A stretch of DNA of 64,000 bases from Nocardia vaccinii NBRC 15922 (lineage in GTDB: Bacteria; Actinomycetota; Actinomycetes; Mycobacteriales; Mycobacteriaceae), in assembly GCF_001613305.1 (NCBI RefSeq), contig NZ_BDCC01000012.1, positions 248,001 to 312,000 of the forward strand, written 5' to 3'. The notes beneath the pieces are model-generated. The model saw only the letters and a list, made by a program, of their open reading frames with translations. It did not search any database and was not told where the DNA came from. Below are positions 40,935 to 50,247 of this stretch, piece after piece (position 1 is the stretch's first letter; every line of letters begins with the position of its first letter). The position numbers were made by a program, and so were the translations under genes.

Positions 40935-43409
40935 TCACCCGCCGGGGAATACCGATCCGTCTCCGGGAATCGTACGGGTGGTGCCGTCGGAGAACCGCAG
41001 GTAGTAGGTGAGACTGCCACGCTGGGCCGACTGCGCGAGGCTCTGCGCGGTCGCAACGCTCAGTTCCGAGGCCGGGAAGGGCACGTCGAGGATGCCGACC
41101 TTGTGGTCGGCCGGTGCGTTGATCAGTTGTCGCACAATGCTGTTCGCGGCATTGCGGGGATTTCCGGTCTCCTTCAGCTGATAGCCGTAGAGCAGGTGAC
41201 CGTCCGGCGCCTTCACCCCCACATCGATGTCGTAGACCCCGTCGGCCTTCCGCTCGAAGACCAGATTTCGCTGACCGCGGCGATACAGCTCGTCGCCGAA
41301 GCGCAACTGCTGCGCCGCCGCGCTGCGTCCGGTCACACTGGACTGGGCCAGCGCAGATACCTGGTCGGCATAGCCCTCCATATCCTTCAGACGCTCCGAA
41401 CCGATGATGTCGGCGACCTCCGCACCCGCGGGCGTGCGATCACCGGCCCGCAGATTCGCCAGAATCTTGGCCCGGTCTCCCTGCTTGACCGGCAGGCGAC
41501 CCAACGCGGCGGAGACCGCCTCCTGCTGATCGGCCCGCATCCCGCCGGCGCCGGGCGCCCGCGAGGAGATCCCGTTGTACTCCCGAGTCCACTGCTGCTG
41601 CGGAATCGGGCTGCCCGAATCGGTATGCCGTTGTGCGGCATCGGCGACGTCCTCGGGCTCGTCGGGATTCAGCGCGGGAACCTTCCGACCGTTACCGGTC
41701 ACCTGTTTGCGGACCGCGTCGACCTGGGCGTTTCCCATCGCCCGGACATGACACACGACCCTGGCCTCGATCGGGAACGTCTCCCCCTCGTACGACGCGA
41801 CAGGAGGGATGTAGGTCGCGGTGCAGGTGAGCGTCTTGGAGCCGTTGGGAGGCATGACGGCCTCCCCCTGGCACTCCGGGCCCAGGTTCATCGCGACCTC
41901 GGCCGACATCGTCACCTGATAGGTGAAATCGACCGATTCGACGGTGATTCCGGGACCGGCCTCGATGGTGTTGGAGACGTCGAATTCCACCGTGCAGGTG
42001 CCCTGGCACGGATTCTGCAGGAAGTGACCGGTGACGGTGCCGTTCAACCGGACTCGTGAGTCGATGGCATCGGACAGGGTGTTCACCTGATCCGGCATCG
42101 CGTCGTAGAGGTCCTCGGTCTTGTCCCCGTCCACCGCGCCGGCGTTCAGGTCCATCTGCGGCAACTGCGGCTCGCCCGGATCACTCGCGCCCGCGTCGAC
42201 CACGATCCGATCGATATCGGGAACCGGGTCGCCGGAATCCGGCGTCCCGGACGGGACGGGACCACGATGCACCGGCGTGTACCGCGCGGGCAGCACGGAC
42301 AACCGGGACGGCGAAAGGCCCACGGGCACAGGGCCGGACACTGGCGTAGTCGATGTCTCGGCCGACCACCGCACCCCGGCAGACGGCGATGCGCGCAACG
42401 GTGCTCCGAACGACGTGATCGGGATCGTCTCCGCTACAGGCGATGACGTTGCCGCCGAGGGGATTCCGGGCAACAAGGCGCCGACCGGACGCGTCCCGGG
42501 CGACGGTGTCGCGGGCGGCGGCGCGAGCGACGACGCCGCGGGTGGTCGTGTCGCCGGCGGCGGAGTTACCGGCGCGGGCGTTCCCGGAGTCGGCGAGGCG
42601 GGCGCGGAAGTTGCGGGAGCCGGGGTCGCCGACGACGACGGCGCCGTGCTCTGTGGCCCGGACGGAGGCGTCGTGGGCGAATGCGCGGTGTGCCGTACCG
42701 GATCACTCAGATAGACGGTGACATTGCCGCTGGTCACCGGCGTGGAACGGTGGCCGCCGATATCCACGGGCGTACCGATGCGCAGCGGTCTGTCATGTGC
42801 CGCAGCAGGATCCAGAGCGACGGCGAGGTTGATCGGCGCCAGGACCGTGGCGGGGTCGGCGGTGAACAGGGTGGGCGGGGCCAGGACCTTGCGTCCTGCG
42901 TAGTTCGCGGCGGCGTCGGCCGGGGCGCCGAACGCGGTCCAGGCATCGGCCGCGCCCTGGAGAAAGGATTTCCCGCCCGTCGCGAAGTAGTTCAGCGACG
43001 CGCCCGAGGAGGTGGCGACCGTCCCGGTGGCCTCGCCGACATTGGTCACCGTCAGGTCCACCTGCAGCCACTGCGATGGCGAATTCGCACCCCCGAGCAT
43101 CCTGCCGGTGAAATGCACGGCCGGAGTGCGAGTCAAGCGCAGCTGCGCCGTCGCCAAATTCTCCCGGGCGACCTGCCGGCGTTGCACGGCGGTATCGGAT
43201 ACCTGCCCGATCCGCACCACCGTGAACACCGCCAGCCCCACGACCAGCAGCACGGACAGGATCGCGAGAACGATCGGCAACCCTTGAGAACGACGTTGCG
43301 GCGCAGGCGAATTCGGCGGCAGCGAATAGCCGGGCGCACTCGTGGCCGGCGGAACTCCGAACGAATGACCTGGCGGCACCGGATAACCGGGCCTCGAAGC
43401 GTCGGTCAC
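40935..43409 (-). CDS. Large membrane-anchored protein with proline-rich stalk and nuclease-like C-terminus (candidate polymorphic toxin)
   Basis: About 824 aa. Pro-rich cytoplasmic start, one membrane helix (43-65), an outside region, a long Pro/Ser/Thr/Ala stalk (~230-330), a Cys-containing beta domain (~450-580: CQGTCTVEF, GPECQGEAV, KTLTCTATY) and a C-terminal domain of about 170 residues. The last has E719, D727 and Q-x-K (744-746) in the order of a restriction-endonuclease-like core (FERKADGVYDID ... GYQLKE). GTG 43409 follows GAGGAGG. The putative immunity gene lies 8 bp downstream. Delivery route is not visible. Confidence 0.7.
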   Translation of the reverse strand: MTDASRPGYPVPPGHSFGVPPATSAPGYSLPPNSPAPQRRSQGLPIVLAILSVLLVVGLAVFTVVRIGQVSDTAVQRRQVARENLATAQLRLTRTPAVHFTGRMLGGANSPSQWLQVDLTVTNVGEATGTVATSSGASLNYFATGGKSFLQGAADAWTAFGAPADAAANYAGRKVLAPPTLFTADPATVLAPINLAVALDPAAAHDRPLRIGTPVDIGGHRSTPVTSGNVTVYLSDPVRHTAHSPTTPPSGPQSTAPSSSATPAPATSAPASPTPGTPAPVTPPPATRPPAASSLAPPPATPSPGTRPVGALLPGIPSAATSSPVAETIPITSFGAPLRASPSAGVRWSAETSTTPVSGPVPVGLSPSRLSVLPARYTPVHRGPVPSGTPDSGDPVPDIDRIVVDAGASDPGEPQLPQMDLNAGAVDGDKTEDLYDAMPDQVNTLSDAIDSRVRLNGTVTGHFLQNPCQGTCTVEFDVSNTIEAGPGITVESVDFTYQVTMSAEVAMNLGPECQGEAVMPPNGSKTLTCTATYIPPVASYEGETFPIEARVVCHVRAMGNAQVDAVRKQVTGNGRKVPALNPDEPEDVADAAQRHTDSGSPIPQQQWTREYNGISSRAPGAGGMRADQQEAVSAALGRLPVKQGDRAKILANLRAGDRTPAGAEVADIIGSERLKDMEGYADQVSALAQSSVTGRSAAAQQLRFGDELYRRGQRNLVFERKADGVYDIDVGVKAPDGHLLYGYQLKETGNPRNAANSIVRQLINAPADHKVGILDVPFPASELSVATAQSLAQSAQRGSLTYYLRFSDGTTRTIPGDGSVFPGG

Positions 43410-43529
43410 GGCCCCTCCTCGCGAGTCGGTCACCCCTCGCGCCGACCGGGACAATCGTACGACGGAGCACCGACAGGCACCAGGAAGATTCCGCGCCGCA
43501 ACATCATCGGGCAGCCGCGCCGACGCGCG

Positions 43530-44552
43530 CTAGAGTCCGTGCGCTCGTTCACCACCGACCACGGCGGCGACCTTCGCCTCCGTCGCCGCGGAGAACGGCG
43601 ATTCGTAGTCGGCCACGGCCTGTGCGGTCTCCTCCAGGATCAGATCGGCGTTGATCTGCGCACCCGCCATCGCTCCGGCCGCGGCGGACGCGCCGACCTG
43701 GGCGAAGGGGTCGGTGACGTTGCCCGCCAACCAGATTCCGGCGACCTCGGCCCGCCCCAGCGGATCGGATGGGATGTACTCGCCTGCGCCGCTGGGATGT
43801 TCGACCGGGTGCAGACCGATTCCGGTGAGGAATGCGGCGCGAGCGGCCGAGCGCGAAGCGACGGCCAGCGCGGCTCGTGGGACGACCGTGCCGTCGGCCA
43901 GGCGCACACCGGTGATGTGCTCGCCGGTCACCTCCACCGCGGCCACCGCACCCTCCACCACGCGGATGCCGCGTGCGGCGAGCTGCACGGCCTGCTCGGC
44001 GGACAACGCGGGCGCGGTGTGCGCGAAGTAGACCACGTCATCGCTGAGCTGCCGGAACATCTGCGCCTGATGGATCGACGCGGGTCCGGTGCCGAGCACC
44101 CCGATGGCCCGGTCGCGGATCTCCCAGCCGTGGCAGTACGGGCAGTGCACCACGTCGCGGCCCCACTGCTCGCGCAGTCCCGGAATATCGGGCAGTTCAT
44201 CGACCACGCCGGTCGCGACCAGCAGCCGGCGCGCCCGCACCGACCTGCCGTCCCCGAGACGCACCACGAATCCGTCCTCGTCCCGCACGACCGCGGCGAC
44301 CTCGCCGGTCACCACGGTTCCACCGTATCCGGCCACCTCGGCGCGCCCCCGGGCCAGCAGTTCGCCGGGCGGAGTGCCCTCGCGTGCCAGCAGCCCGTGC
44401 ACCCCGTCGGCGGGCGCGTTGCGGGGCGCGCCCGCATCGATCACCGCCACCGATCGCCGGGACCGGGCCAGCATCAGCGCCCCGTTCAGCCCAGCCGCAC
44501 CGCCACCCACCACGACCACGTGGTATCCGTCCTGCAATTGTTCGGTCACCAT
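43530..44552 (-). CDS. NAD(P)/FAD-dependent oxidoreductase, thioredoxin reductase-like
   Basis: 340 aa. FAD motif VVVVGGGAAGLNGALMLARS at the start, redox pair CPYC in VVHCPYCHGWEIRD (~150), NAD fold AIGVLGTGPAS, and the late FAD site GIWLAGNVTDPFAQVGASAAAG. Belongs to the low-Mr TrxR-like group without a neighbouring thioredoxin, so its electron acceptor is unknown. ATG 44552 follows GAGGTGGTC. Divergent from the reductase gene at 44759. Confidence 0.88.
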   Translation of the reverse strand: MVTEQLQDGYHVVVVGGGAAGLNGALMLARSRRSVAVIDAGAPRNAPADGVHGLLAREGTPPGELLARGRAEVAGYGGTVVTGEVAAVVRDEDGFVVRLGDGRSVRARRLLVATGVVDELPDIPGLREQWGRDVVHCPYCHGWEIRDRAIGVLGTGPASIHQAQMFRQLSDDVVYFAHTAPALSAEQAVQLAARGIRVVEGAVAAVEVTGEHITGVRLADGTVVPRAALAVASRSAARAAFLTGIGLHPVEHPSGAGEYIPSDPLGRAEVAGIWLAGNVTDPFAQVGASAAAGAMAGAQINADLILEETAQAVADYESPFSAATEAKVAAVVGGERAHGL

Positions 44553-44606
44553 GACCACCTCCTCGGCACACCACACTCCGGACCACATCCAGTTCCGGCA
44601 AGTAGA

Positions 44607-44623
44607 TTTGCTGAATCAGCAAA
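44607..44623. promoter_or_regulatory. 17-bp palindrome TTTGCTGA-A-TCAGCAAA
   Basis: A perfect odd-centre palindrome in an AT-richer patch between the two divergent oxidoreductase genes (55 bp from one, 136 bp from the other). A candidate operator for an unlinked regulator. Confidence 0.55.
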
Positions 44624-44758
44624 ATTCCGCCGCACCGGCCTTCGCGCACATCGGTCGTGCCGCGCTGTGGCCGAGCAGCGGGTCCACGCCGAGACCGCGG
44701 TGATACGTGGGAGACTCGTCCGCGTACCGATTCCGACTCACCGGAGGTGGCAGCACCG

Positions 44759-45775
44759 ATGAAGAGCACCCGGATCGTCCTGGCCGCACGCCCGGTCGGC
44801 ATGCCCGAACCCGAGAATTTCCGGACCGAGACCGTCGAACTGCCCGAACCCGATTCGGGTCAGGCCCTACTGGAAACGCTCTATCTCTCACTCGATCCGT
44901 ACATGCGCGGACGGATGAGCGACGCGCCGTCGTATGCGCCCCCGGTGCAGCTCGGCCAGACCATGGTCGGCGGGACGGTCTCGCGCGTCCTCGAATCACG
45001 TGATCCCGCAGTGCGATCCGGCGACATCGTACTGGGTTACGGTGGCTGGCAGACCCATTCGGTGGAGCCGGTGCGGTATCTGCGCCGCCTCGACCCGGCC
45101 GCGGCGCCGGTGAGCACCGCGCTGGGCGTACTCGGAATGCCCGGATTCACCGCCTATTCCGGGCTGCTCACCATCGGCCGCCCGCAGCCCGGTGAGACGG
45201 TGGTCGTCGCGGCGGCCACCGGGCCGGTCGGCTCCGCGGTCGGGCAGATCGCGAAGATCCACGGCGCCCGCGCGGTCGGCATCGCCGGTGGCCCGCAGAA
45301 GGTCGCGCTGCTGCGGGAACGCCTCGGTTTCGACGCCGCACTCGACCATCGCGCACCGGATTTCGCCGAACAGCTCGCCGCCGCGGTGCCGGACGGCATC
45401 GACGTCTACTTCGAGAACGTCGGCGGCGCGGTCTTCGACGCGGTGTTCCCACGGCTCAACTCGTTCGCGCGAATTCCGGTGTGCGGCTTGGTCGCCGACT
45501 ACAACGCGACCGACCTGCCCGAGGGGCCGGACCGGCTGGGGCTGCTCATGTCGGCGGTGCTGCGCAAGAGCCTGACCATCCGCGGCTTCATCCAGACCGA
45601 ATTCGCCGGTGAGCAGATGCCCGCCTTCCTCGAGCAGATGCCGCAGTGGATCGCACAGGACCGGGTCCGCTATCTGGAAGACGTGGTCGAGGGATTCGAC
45701 GGCACGATCGAGGCGTTCCGCGGACTGCTGGTCGGCAAGAACCTCGGCAAACTCGTTGTGCACGTAGCGGACTGA
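44759..45775 (+). CDS. NADP-dependent oxidoreductase (zinc-less MDR, CurA/prostaglandin reductase-like)
   Basis: 338 aa. The family signature LSLDPYMRGRMSD (~45), VGGTVSRVLES, then GVLGMPGFTAYSGLL and the Rossmann motif AATGPVGSAVGQIAK, and the late YFENVGGAVFDAV are all characteristic. It reduces enones or 15-oxoprostaglandin-like substrates with NADPH. Start at ATG 44759 after GGAGGTGG. Confidence 0.9.
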   Translation: MKSTRIVLAARPVGMPEPENFRTETVELPEPDSGQALLETLYLSLDPYMRGRMSDAPSYAPPVQLGQTMVGGTVSRVLESRDPAVRSGDIVLGYGGWQTHSVEPVRYLRRLDPAAAPVSTALGVLGMPGFTAYSGLLTIGRPQPGETVVVAAATGPVGSAVGQIAKIHGARAVGIAGGPQKVALLRERLGFDAALDHRAPDFAEQLAAAVPDGIDVYFENVGGAVFDAVFPRLNSFARIPVCGLVADYNATDLPEGPDRLGLLMSAVLRKSLTIRGFIQTEFAGEQMPAFLEQMPQWIAQDRVRYLEDVVEGFDGTIEAFRGLLVGKNLGKLVVHVAD

Positions 45776-45817
45776 AGGGATGTGAAACATGTGTCGCGCC
45801 GCGGCGATACCTGTCGT

Positions 45818-46027
45818 GTGAGCACCATGTCACTGCCCCTCGCGCCGGCCGAACGGCGTGCTGCGGTGCGACGGCTCGTCGCCATCTTCGGCTCGATGAA
45901 CGATCTGATCGACCTGCTGGACGTCGATCCTCGCGATCCCGCCCTGGCCCGCGCCCGCGCCACTCGCGACCTGATCGGCGAACTCGTCGTCGACCTGGCC
46001 GGAACCGCCACCCGCCGGTCGGCCTGA
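45818..46027 (+). CDS. Small hypothetical protein
   Basis: About 69 aa from GTG 45818 (or 66 aa from ATG 45827). It reads as helical and soluble (PAERRAAVRRLVAIFG, MNDLIDLLD, ARARATRDLIGELVVDLAG) with codon use like its neighbours. No family recognised. Lies after the oxidoreductase on the same strand with 42 bp between them. Confidence 0.45.
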   Translation: MSTMSLPLAPAERRAAVRRLVAIFGSMNDLIDLLDVDPRDPALARARATRDLIGELVVDLAGTATRRSA

Positions 46028-46180
46028 TCCGATCCCGTCTGGTGGGGACCAGGCGCGCGATCCTGCAGATCGTGCTCCCGAGCCACAGCCGCTCTGCCGC
46101 ACAGTTGGCGCTGCACGAACTTCTCCACCACGTTGACCAGGTAATTCACGAATTCGGTGACGAATGATTGGACCTGACAT

Positions 46181-46199
46181 ATAGGTATGCCTTACCTTT
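46181..46199 (+). promoter_or_regulatory. IdeR/DtxR-like iron box before efeUO
   Basis: The 19 bases ATAGGTATGCCTTACCTTT match the IdeR pattern TTAGGTTAGSCTAACCTAA at about two thirds of positions, including AGGT, GCCT and ACCT. The box ends six bases before the GTG of efeUO, so iron-loaded IdeR would block initiation of transcription. Confidence 0.7.
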
Positions 46200-46205
46200 G
46201 GCAGG

Positions 46206-48272
46206 GTGAACTGGGCTGAGGCTGTACCGAACCTGCTGATCTGCCTTCGGGAAGGTCTCGAGGCCGGTCTCGTCGTGACCATCCTCTTGGCCGCGTTGCG
46301 TAAGGCGGCAACCGCGGAGCGTCCCGTCTCCACCGCACCGATCTGGCTCGGCCTGCTCGGCGCGATCTCGGTGGCGGGCAGTTTCGCAGCGGTGCTGACC
46401 TATTCGACCAGTGTGCTGTCCAGCTCGGCCCAGCAGGCGGTCGGTGGCGTCCTGAGTGTGCTCGCCGTAGTCATGGTGACCTGGATGATCTTCTGGATGC
46501 GGCGCACGGCGGCGACGCTGTCCAAACAGTTGCGCGGCGAGGTCGTGCGCGCCGCGGCCCTGGGCGCGGGTGCGCTGGCGCTGACCGCATTCCTCGCGGT
46601 CGGCCGGGAGGGGCTCGAGACCACGCTGTTCGTCTGGACCGCCGTCAAGGCGTCCGGCGCCACGGTGGCCCCGCTGATCGGCGCGGCGCTCGGCCTGATC
46701 ATCGCCATCACACTGTGTTGGCTGCTGTATCGGCAAAGCGTGCGGTTCAACCTCGGAGTGTTCTTCAATCGGACCGCCCTGCTGCTGATCGTCATCGCGG
46801 CCGGTGTGCTCGCCTATGGTCTGGGCGATCTGCAGGACGCGGGGTGGCTGCCCGGCCTGCACTGGGTGGCCTTCGACCTCACCGCACACGTCGACCCGAA
46901 CTCCTGGTGGGTCTCGATCATCTCGGGTATCACCGAACTCACGCCCAAGATGACGGTCCTGCAGGTCGTGTCCTGGGTGGTATATCTGGCCGTGATCATT
47001 CCGCTGTTCGTGCGGGCGGGCCGACCGGCCGCGGCACCGGCCGCTGCCACCACCACCGCCCGAGCCGCCGAGCCCACGCCGGACTGGTGGGAGCGCGTGG
47101 CCGGACCGCGCCTGGCGCTCGTGGCCACGGCCCTGGTTCTGGTCCCCGTCGTGGCCGCGGCCATCGCGATCGCGCTGCTGCCCTCCAGCAGCAGCGGTTC
47201 GGTCCAGGCCGTCACGATCGGCGAAAGCTCGTGCGCACCCGAGTGGAAGTCCGGCAAGTCCGGCACGCAGACCTTCCAGATCCAGAACAAGACGAGCAAG
47301 GCGGGCGAGATCAACCTGCTCGACGCGGGGGGCGCGATCGTCGGCGAGATCGAGACCATCGGCCCGGCCACCACCGCGGACATGACCGCGACGCTGGGCA
47401 ACGGCAGCTACACCATCACCTGCCTGATGTCCGGCAAGCCCAAGACCACCTCGCCGACGGTGCAGGTCAGCGGCGCGTCCGGGAATACTCCGCCCGCGGT
47501 CCAGCCGGTCACCGCGAACGACCTGACCCCGGCCAACAACGCCTACCAGGCCTACGCCGATCAGGCGCTGAGCAGGCTCGCGAGCGCGGTCACCGCGATC
47601 GGCAACGATGTGCAGGCCAACAACATCCCTGCCGCACAAGCAGATTGGCTCGCCGCGCAGATGGAATGGGAACGTGTCGGCGCGTCCTACAACAGCTTCG
47701 GTGATGCGGGCACCGCCGTGGACGGGCTGCCCGATGGCCTCCCCGGCGGCGCCTCCGACGCGGGTTTCACCGGCCTGCACCGGATCGAATACGGCCTCTG
47801 GCACGGTCAGGGCCCCGATCAGCTGATGCCGGTGATCGGTCGGCTCGGCGGCGACATCGCCGACATCCGGAAGAATCTGAGCAGCGACGATCTGGCGGGC
47901 GATCCGACGAATCTGCCGATCCGCGCGCACGAGATCCTCGAGGACGCTCTGCGCGATCACCTGTTCGGCATCGATGATGAGGGCTCCGGATCGGCTTATC
48001 CGCTGACCGACGCCGATATCGACGTCACCCGCACGGTGCTCGACGAACTCGGCCCCCTGCTGGATGCCCGCGCACCCGGCCTGCGCACCGAATTGTCCGC
48101 CCACCTGGACACCCTGCACGCCGCCCTGCTGGCCACCCAGGACAACGGGCAGTGGCGTGCGCCCGCGCAGACTCCGCAGCCGCGGCAGCAGGCCGTGCGA
48201 GCCGCGCTCGGCGCGGCGCTGGAAGACCTCGCCCGGGTGCCGCGGTTGCTCGAAGTTCCACTCGCGCACTGA
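46206..48272 (+). CDS. efeUO: EfeU-EfeO fusion: FTR1-type iron permease with cupredoxin and M75 domains
   Basis: 688 aa. N-terminal ~290 residues form an FTR1 permease with seven helices and two REGLE motifs (15-22 REGLEAGL; near 139 REGLETTLF). A further helix precedes a cupredoxin-like domain (~335-420, SSCAPEW ... ITCLMSG). The C-terminal part is an imelysin/M75 EfeO domain with HRIE (525-528). In E. coli these are the separate EfeU and EfeO parts of the acid-induced iron importer. GTG 46206. efeB follows 48 bp later. Confidence 0.92.
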   Translation: MNWAEAVPNLLICLREGLEAGLVVTILLAALRKAATAERPVSTAPIWLGLLGAISVAGSFAAVLTYSTSVLSSSAQQAVGGVLSVLAVVMVTWMIFWMRRTAATLSKQLRGEVVRAAALGAGALALTAFLAVGREGLETTLFVWTAVKASGATVAPLIGAALGLIIAITLCWLLYRQSVRFNLGVFFNRTALLLIVIAAGVLAYGLGDLQDAGWLPGLHWVAFDLTAHVDPNSWWVSIISGITELTPKMTVLQVVSWVVYLAVIIPLFVRAGRPAAAPAAATTTARAAEPTPDWWERVAGPRLALVATALVLVPVVAAAIAIALLPSSSSGSVQAVTIGESSCAPEWKSGKSGTQTFQIQNKTSKAGEINLLDAGGAIVGEIETIGPATTADMTATLGNGSYTITCLMSGKPKTTSPTVQVSGASGNTPPAVQPVTANDLTPANNAYQAYADQALSRLASAVTAIGNDVQANNIPAAQADWLAAQMEWERVGASYNSFGDAGTAVDGLPDGLPGGASDAGFTGLHRIEYGLWHGQGPDQLMPVIGRLGGDIADIRKNLSSDDLAGDPTNLPIRAHEILEDALRDHLFGIDDEGSGSAYPLTDADIDVTRTVLDELGPLLDARAPGLRTELSAHLDTLHAALLATQDNGQWRAPAQTPQPRQQAVRAALGAALEDLARVPRLLEVPLAH

Positions 48273-48320
48273 ACTTCGGCCCCACACCCCACACCCCAAC
48301 ACAGTAAGTAGGACCTCACG

Positions 48321-49556
48321 ATGGATGTCAGTCGCCGCCGATTCTTCTCGGGCGCCGTCGCGGGTGCGGCCGGGACCGCGCTGACCGCCGGGGTGCTCGC
48401 CGAGGGCGCTCGCGTGGACGCCGCCGCGGCCGGTACCGGGCAGAGCGCGATGGCGTCGTCGTATCCATTCCACGGCACCCATCAGGCCGGAATCCTGACC
48501 CCCGGGCCCTCGGGCAAGCAGAACGCCGCCTGCTTCGCCGCGTTCGACGTCACCGTCGCGAACAAATCCGAGCTGGCCGATCTGTTCAAGACGCTCACCG
48601 GCCGCGCGCGCTTCCTCACCGCCGGTGGCGCCGCGCCGGATCTCGGTGTGGGACAACCGCCTTCGGACAGCGCGGTACTGGGCGCCGATATCCCCGCCGA
48701 CGGCCTGACCATCACCACCGGCGTGGGCGCGAGCCTGTTCGACGACCGGTTCGGGCTGGCGAAGCTCAAGCCCGCCAAGCTCACTCCGATGCGCACCTTC
48801 CCCAACGACGCCCCCGATCCGGCGTGGACGCACGGCGATCTGCTGGTGCAGCTGTGCGCGAACCATCCGGACACGGTCCACCACACGATCCGCGATATCA
48901 CCCGGCAGACTCGTGGTGCGCTCCAGTTGCGCTGGAAGATCGAGGGCTACAACTCCCCGCCGCGCCCGTCCGGCACCGGCCGAAACCTCCTGGGCTTCAA
49001 GGACGGCACCGCCAATCCGACCGGTTCGAACGCCGAATCGCTGATCTGGACCGACGCCGCGGACGAGCCCGCCTGGACTCGCGGCGGCACCTACCACGTG
49101 GTGCGGCTGATCCGCATGCTGGTGGAGTTCTGGGACCGCGTCTCGATCACCGAACAGGAGAACATGTTCGGCCGCCGCCGCGATTCGGGCGCGCCGCTGG
49201 ACGGCAACCAGGAATTCGACACCCCGGACTACGCCGCGGACCCCAAGGGTTCGGTCATCCCGTTGGATTCGCATATCCGCCTTGCCAATCCGCGCACCCC
49301 CGACACCGCGCGCCAGCAGTTGATCCGCCGGTCCTACAACTACGACCTCGGCGTGGACCCCAACGGCAACCTCGCCACGGGCCACATCTTCTCCTGCTAT
49401 CAGCAGGATGTGAAACGCCAGTTCGAGGCCATCCAGACCCGCCTGGTCAACGAACCGCTCACCGACTACGTGCAGCCGTTCGGCGGTGGTTACTTCTTCG
49501 CACTCCCGGGCGTCGCGGACAAGAACGACTGGTACGGCCGCGGGATGCTCGCCTGA
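48321..49556 (+). CDS. efeB: EfeB deferrochelatase/DyP peroxidase with Tat signal
   Basis: 411 aa. Twin-arginine signal SRRRFFSGAV at the start. DyP-family features: the distal GFKDGTANP (G-x-x-D-G), SHIRLANPR region with the heme His, and the late GYFFALPGV. Exported folded with heme; in EfeUOB it oxidises Fe(II) or handles heme iron. Transcribed with efeUO under the iron box. Confidence 0.93.
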   Translation: MDVSRRRFFSGAVAGAAGTALTAGVLAEGARVDAAAAGTGQSAMASSYPFHGTHQAGILTPGPSGKQNAACFAAFDVTVANKSELADLFKTLTGRARFLTAGGAAPDLGVGQPPSDSAVLGADIPADGLTITTGVGASLFDDRFGLAKLKPAKLTPMRTFPNDAPDPAWTHGDLLVQLCANHPDTVHHTIRDITRQTRGALQLRWKIEGYNSPPRPSGTGRNLLGFKDGTANPTGSNAESLIWTDAADEPAWTRGGTYHVVRLIRMLVEFWDRVSITEQENMFGRRRDSGAPLDGNQEFDTPDYAADPKGSVIPLDSHIRLANPRTPDTARQQLIRRSYNYDLGVDPNGNLATGHIFSCYQQDVKRQFEAIQTRLVNEPLTDYVQPFGGGYFFALPGVADKNDWYGRGMLA

Positions 49557-49599
49557 TCGCGCCCACGCGTACGTGGGACCGGCCCGGATCCGGCGCTGC

Positions 49600-50247
49600 T
49601 CAGCGCGAGTCGTCCGCGAGGCAGACCGCCAAATTCCGCAGCCCGTCCCGGATGCGGGATTTCACCGTGCCCACCGGTTTACCCAGCCGCTCGGCGACCT
49701 CGGGATAGGTGAGTCCGCCGTAATAGGCCAGCACGATGGTTTCGCGCTGTAGCGGCGTCAGCTCGCGCAAACCGCGAACGACCGCCCGCTCGTCCAGCGT
49801 CTGCTCTACCGCTTCGCAAACCACGTCGTGGTCCCGCGGACGATTGAGCCTGCCGAAGTGCGCGTCGCGGCCGATGGCCGCGGATTCGGCGCGGATCCGG
49901 TCGACCGCGCGCCGATGGGTCAGCATCTCGAGCCAGTTCAGAGGGCTCGAGAGCCGTTCGTCGTAGCGGCCCGCGAGCAACCACACCTGCAGGTACACCT
50001 CCTGAGCGGTCTCCTCGGCCAGCGCGCGGTTGCGCAGTAACCACAGCGCGTACCCGAACACTCGATGACTGGTCTGCCGGTACAACGCCGTGAACGCCAC
50101 GCGGTCGCCGCCGCTCACGGCGTGCAGGAGTTCGACGAGGTGGCGGCGGTCGGTGTCCTGCTCGGCTCGCGCAGCACCGGGGGCCCGCCCGAGGATGGGC
50201 TCATCGATGGCTCGCGAACCGCGTACCGGATTTTCTGTTCTGATCAC
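49600..50247 (-). CDS. sigK: SigK-like ECF sigma factor
   Basis: 215 aa. Region 2 (VAFTALYRQTSHRVFGYALWLLRN, AEETAQEVYLQVW, NWLEMLTHRRAVDRIR) and region 4 (LTPLQRETIVLAYYGGLTYPEVAERLGKPVGTVKSRIRDGL) follow SigK. GTG 50247 overlaps the stop of a 79-codon frame (GTGA). No RskA-like anti-sigma gene is adjacent, unlike in mycobacteria. Convergent with efeB. Confidence 0.88.
   Translation of the reverse strand: MIRTENPVRGSRAIDEPILGRAPGAARAEQDTDRRHLVELLHAVSGGDRVAFTALYRQTSHRVFGYALWLLRNRALAEETAQEVYLQVWLLAGRYDERLSSPLNWLEMLTHRRAVDRIRAESAAIGRDAHFGRLNRPRDHDVVCEAVEQTLDERAVVRGLRELTPLQRETIVLAYYGGLTYPEVAERLGKPVGTVKSRIRDGLRNLAVCLADDSR

Noticed and set aside
42681..44762. Long plus-strand frame of 693 codons
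   Set aside because: Runs antisense across the toxin-like gene and the thioredoxin reductase-like gene; no domain.
46146..49385. Open reading frame of over 1000 codons on the minus strand
   Set aside because: It is opposite efeUO and efeB, whose domains and signals are unmistakable. The frame reads as low-complexity Arg/Gly/His-rich sequence, the usual antisense shadow in high-GC DNA.
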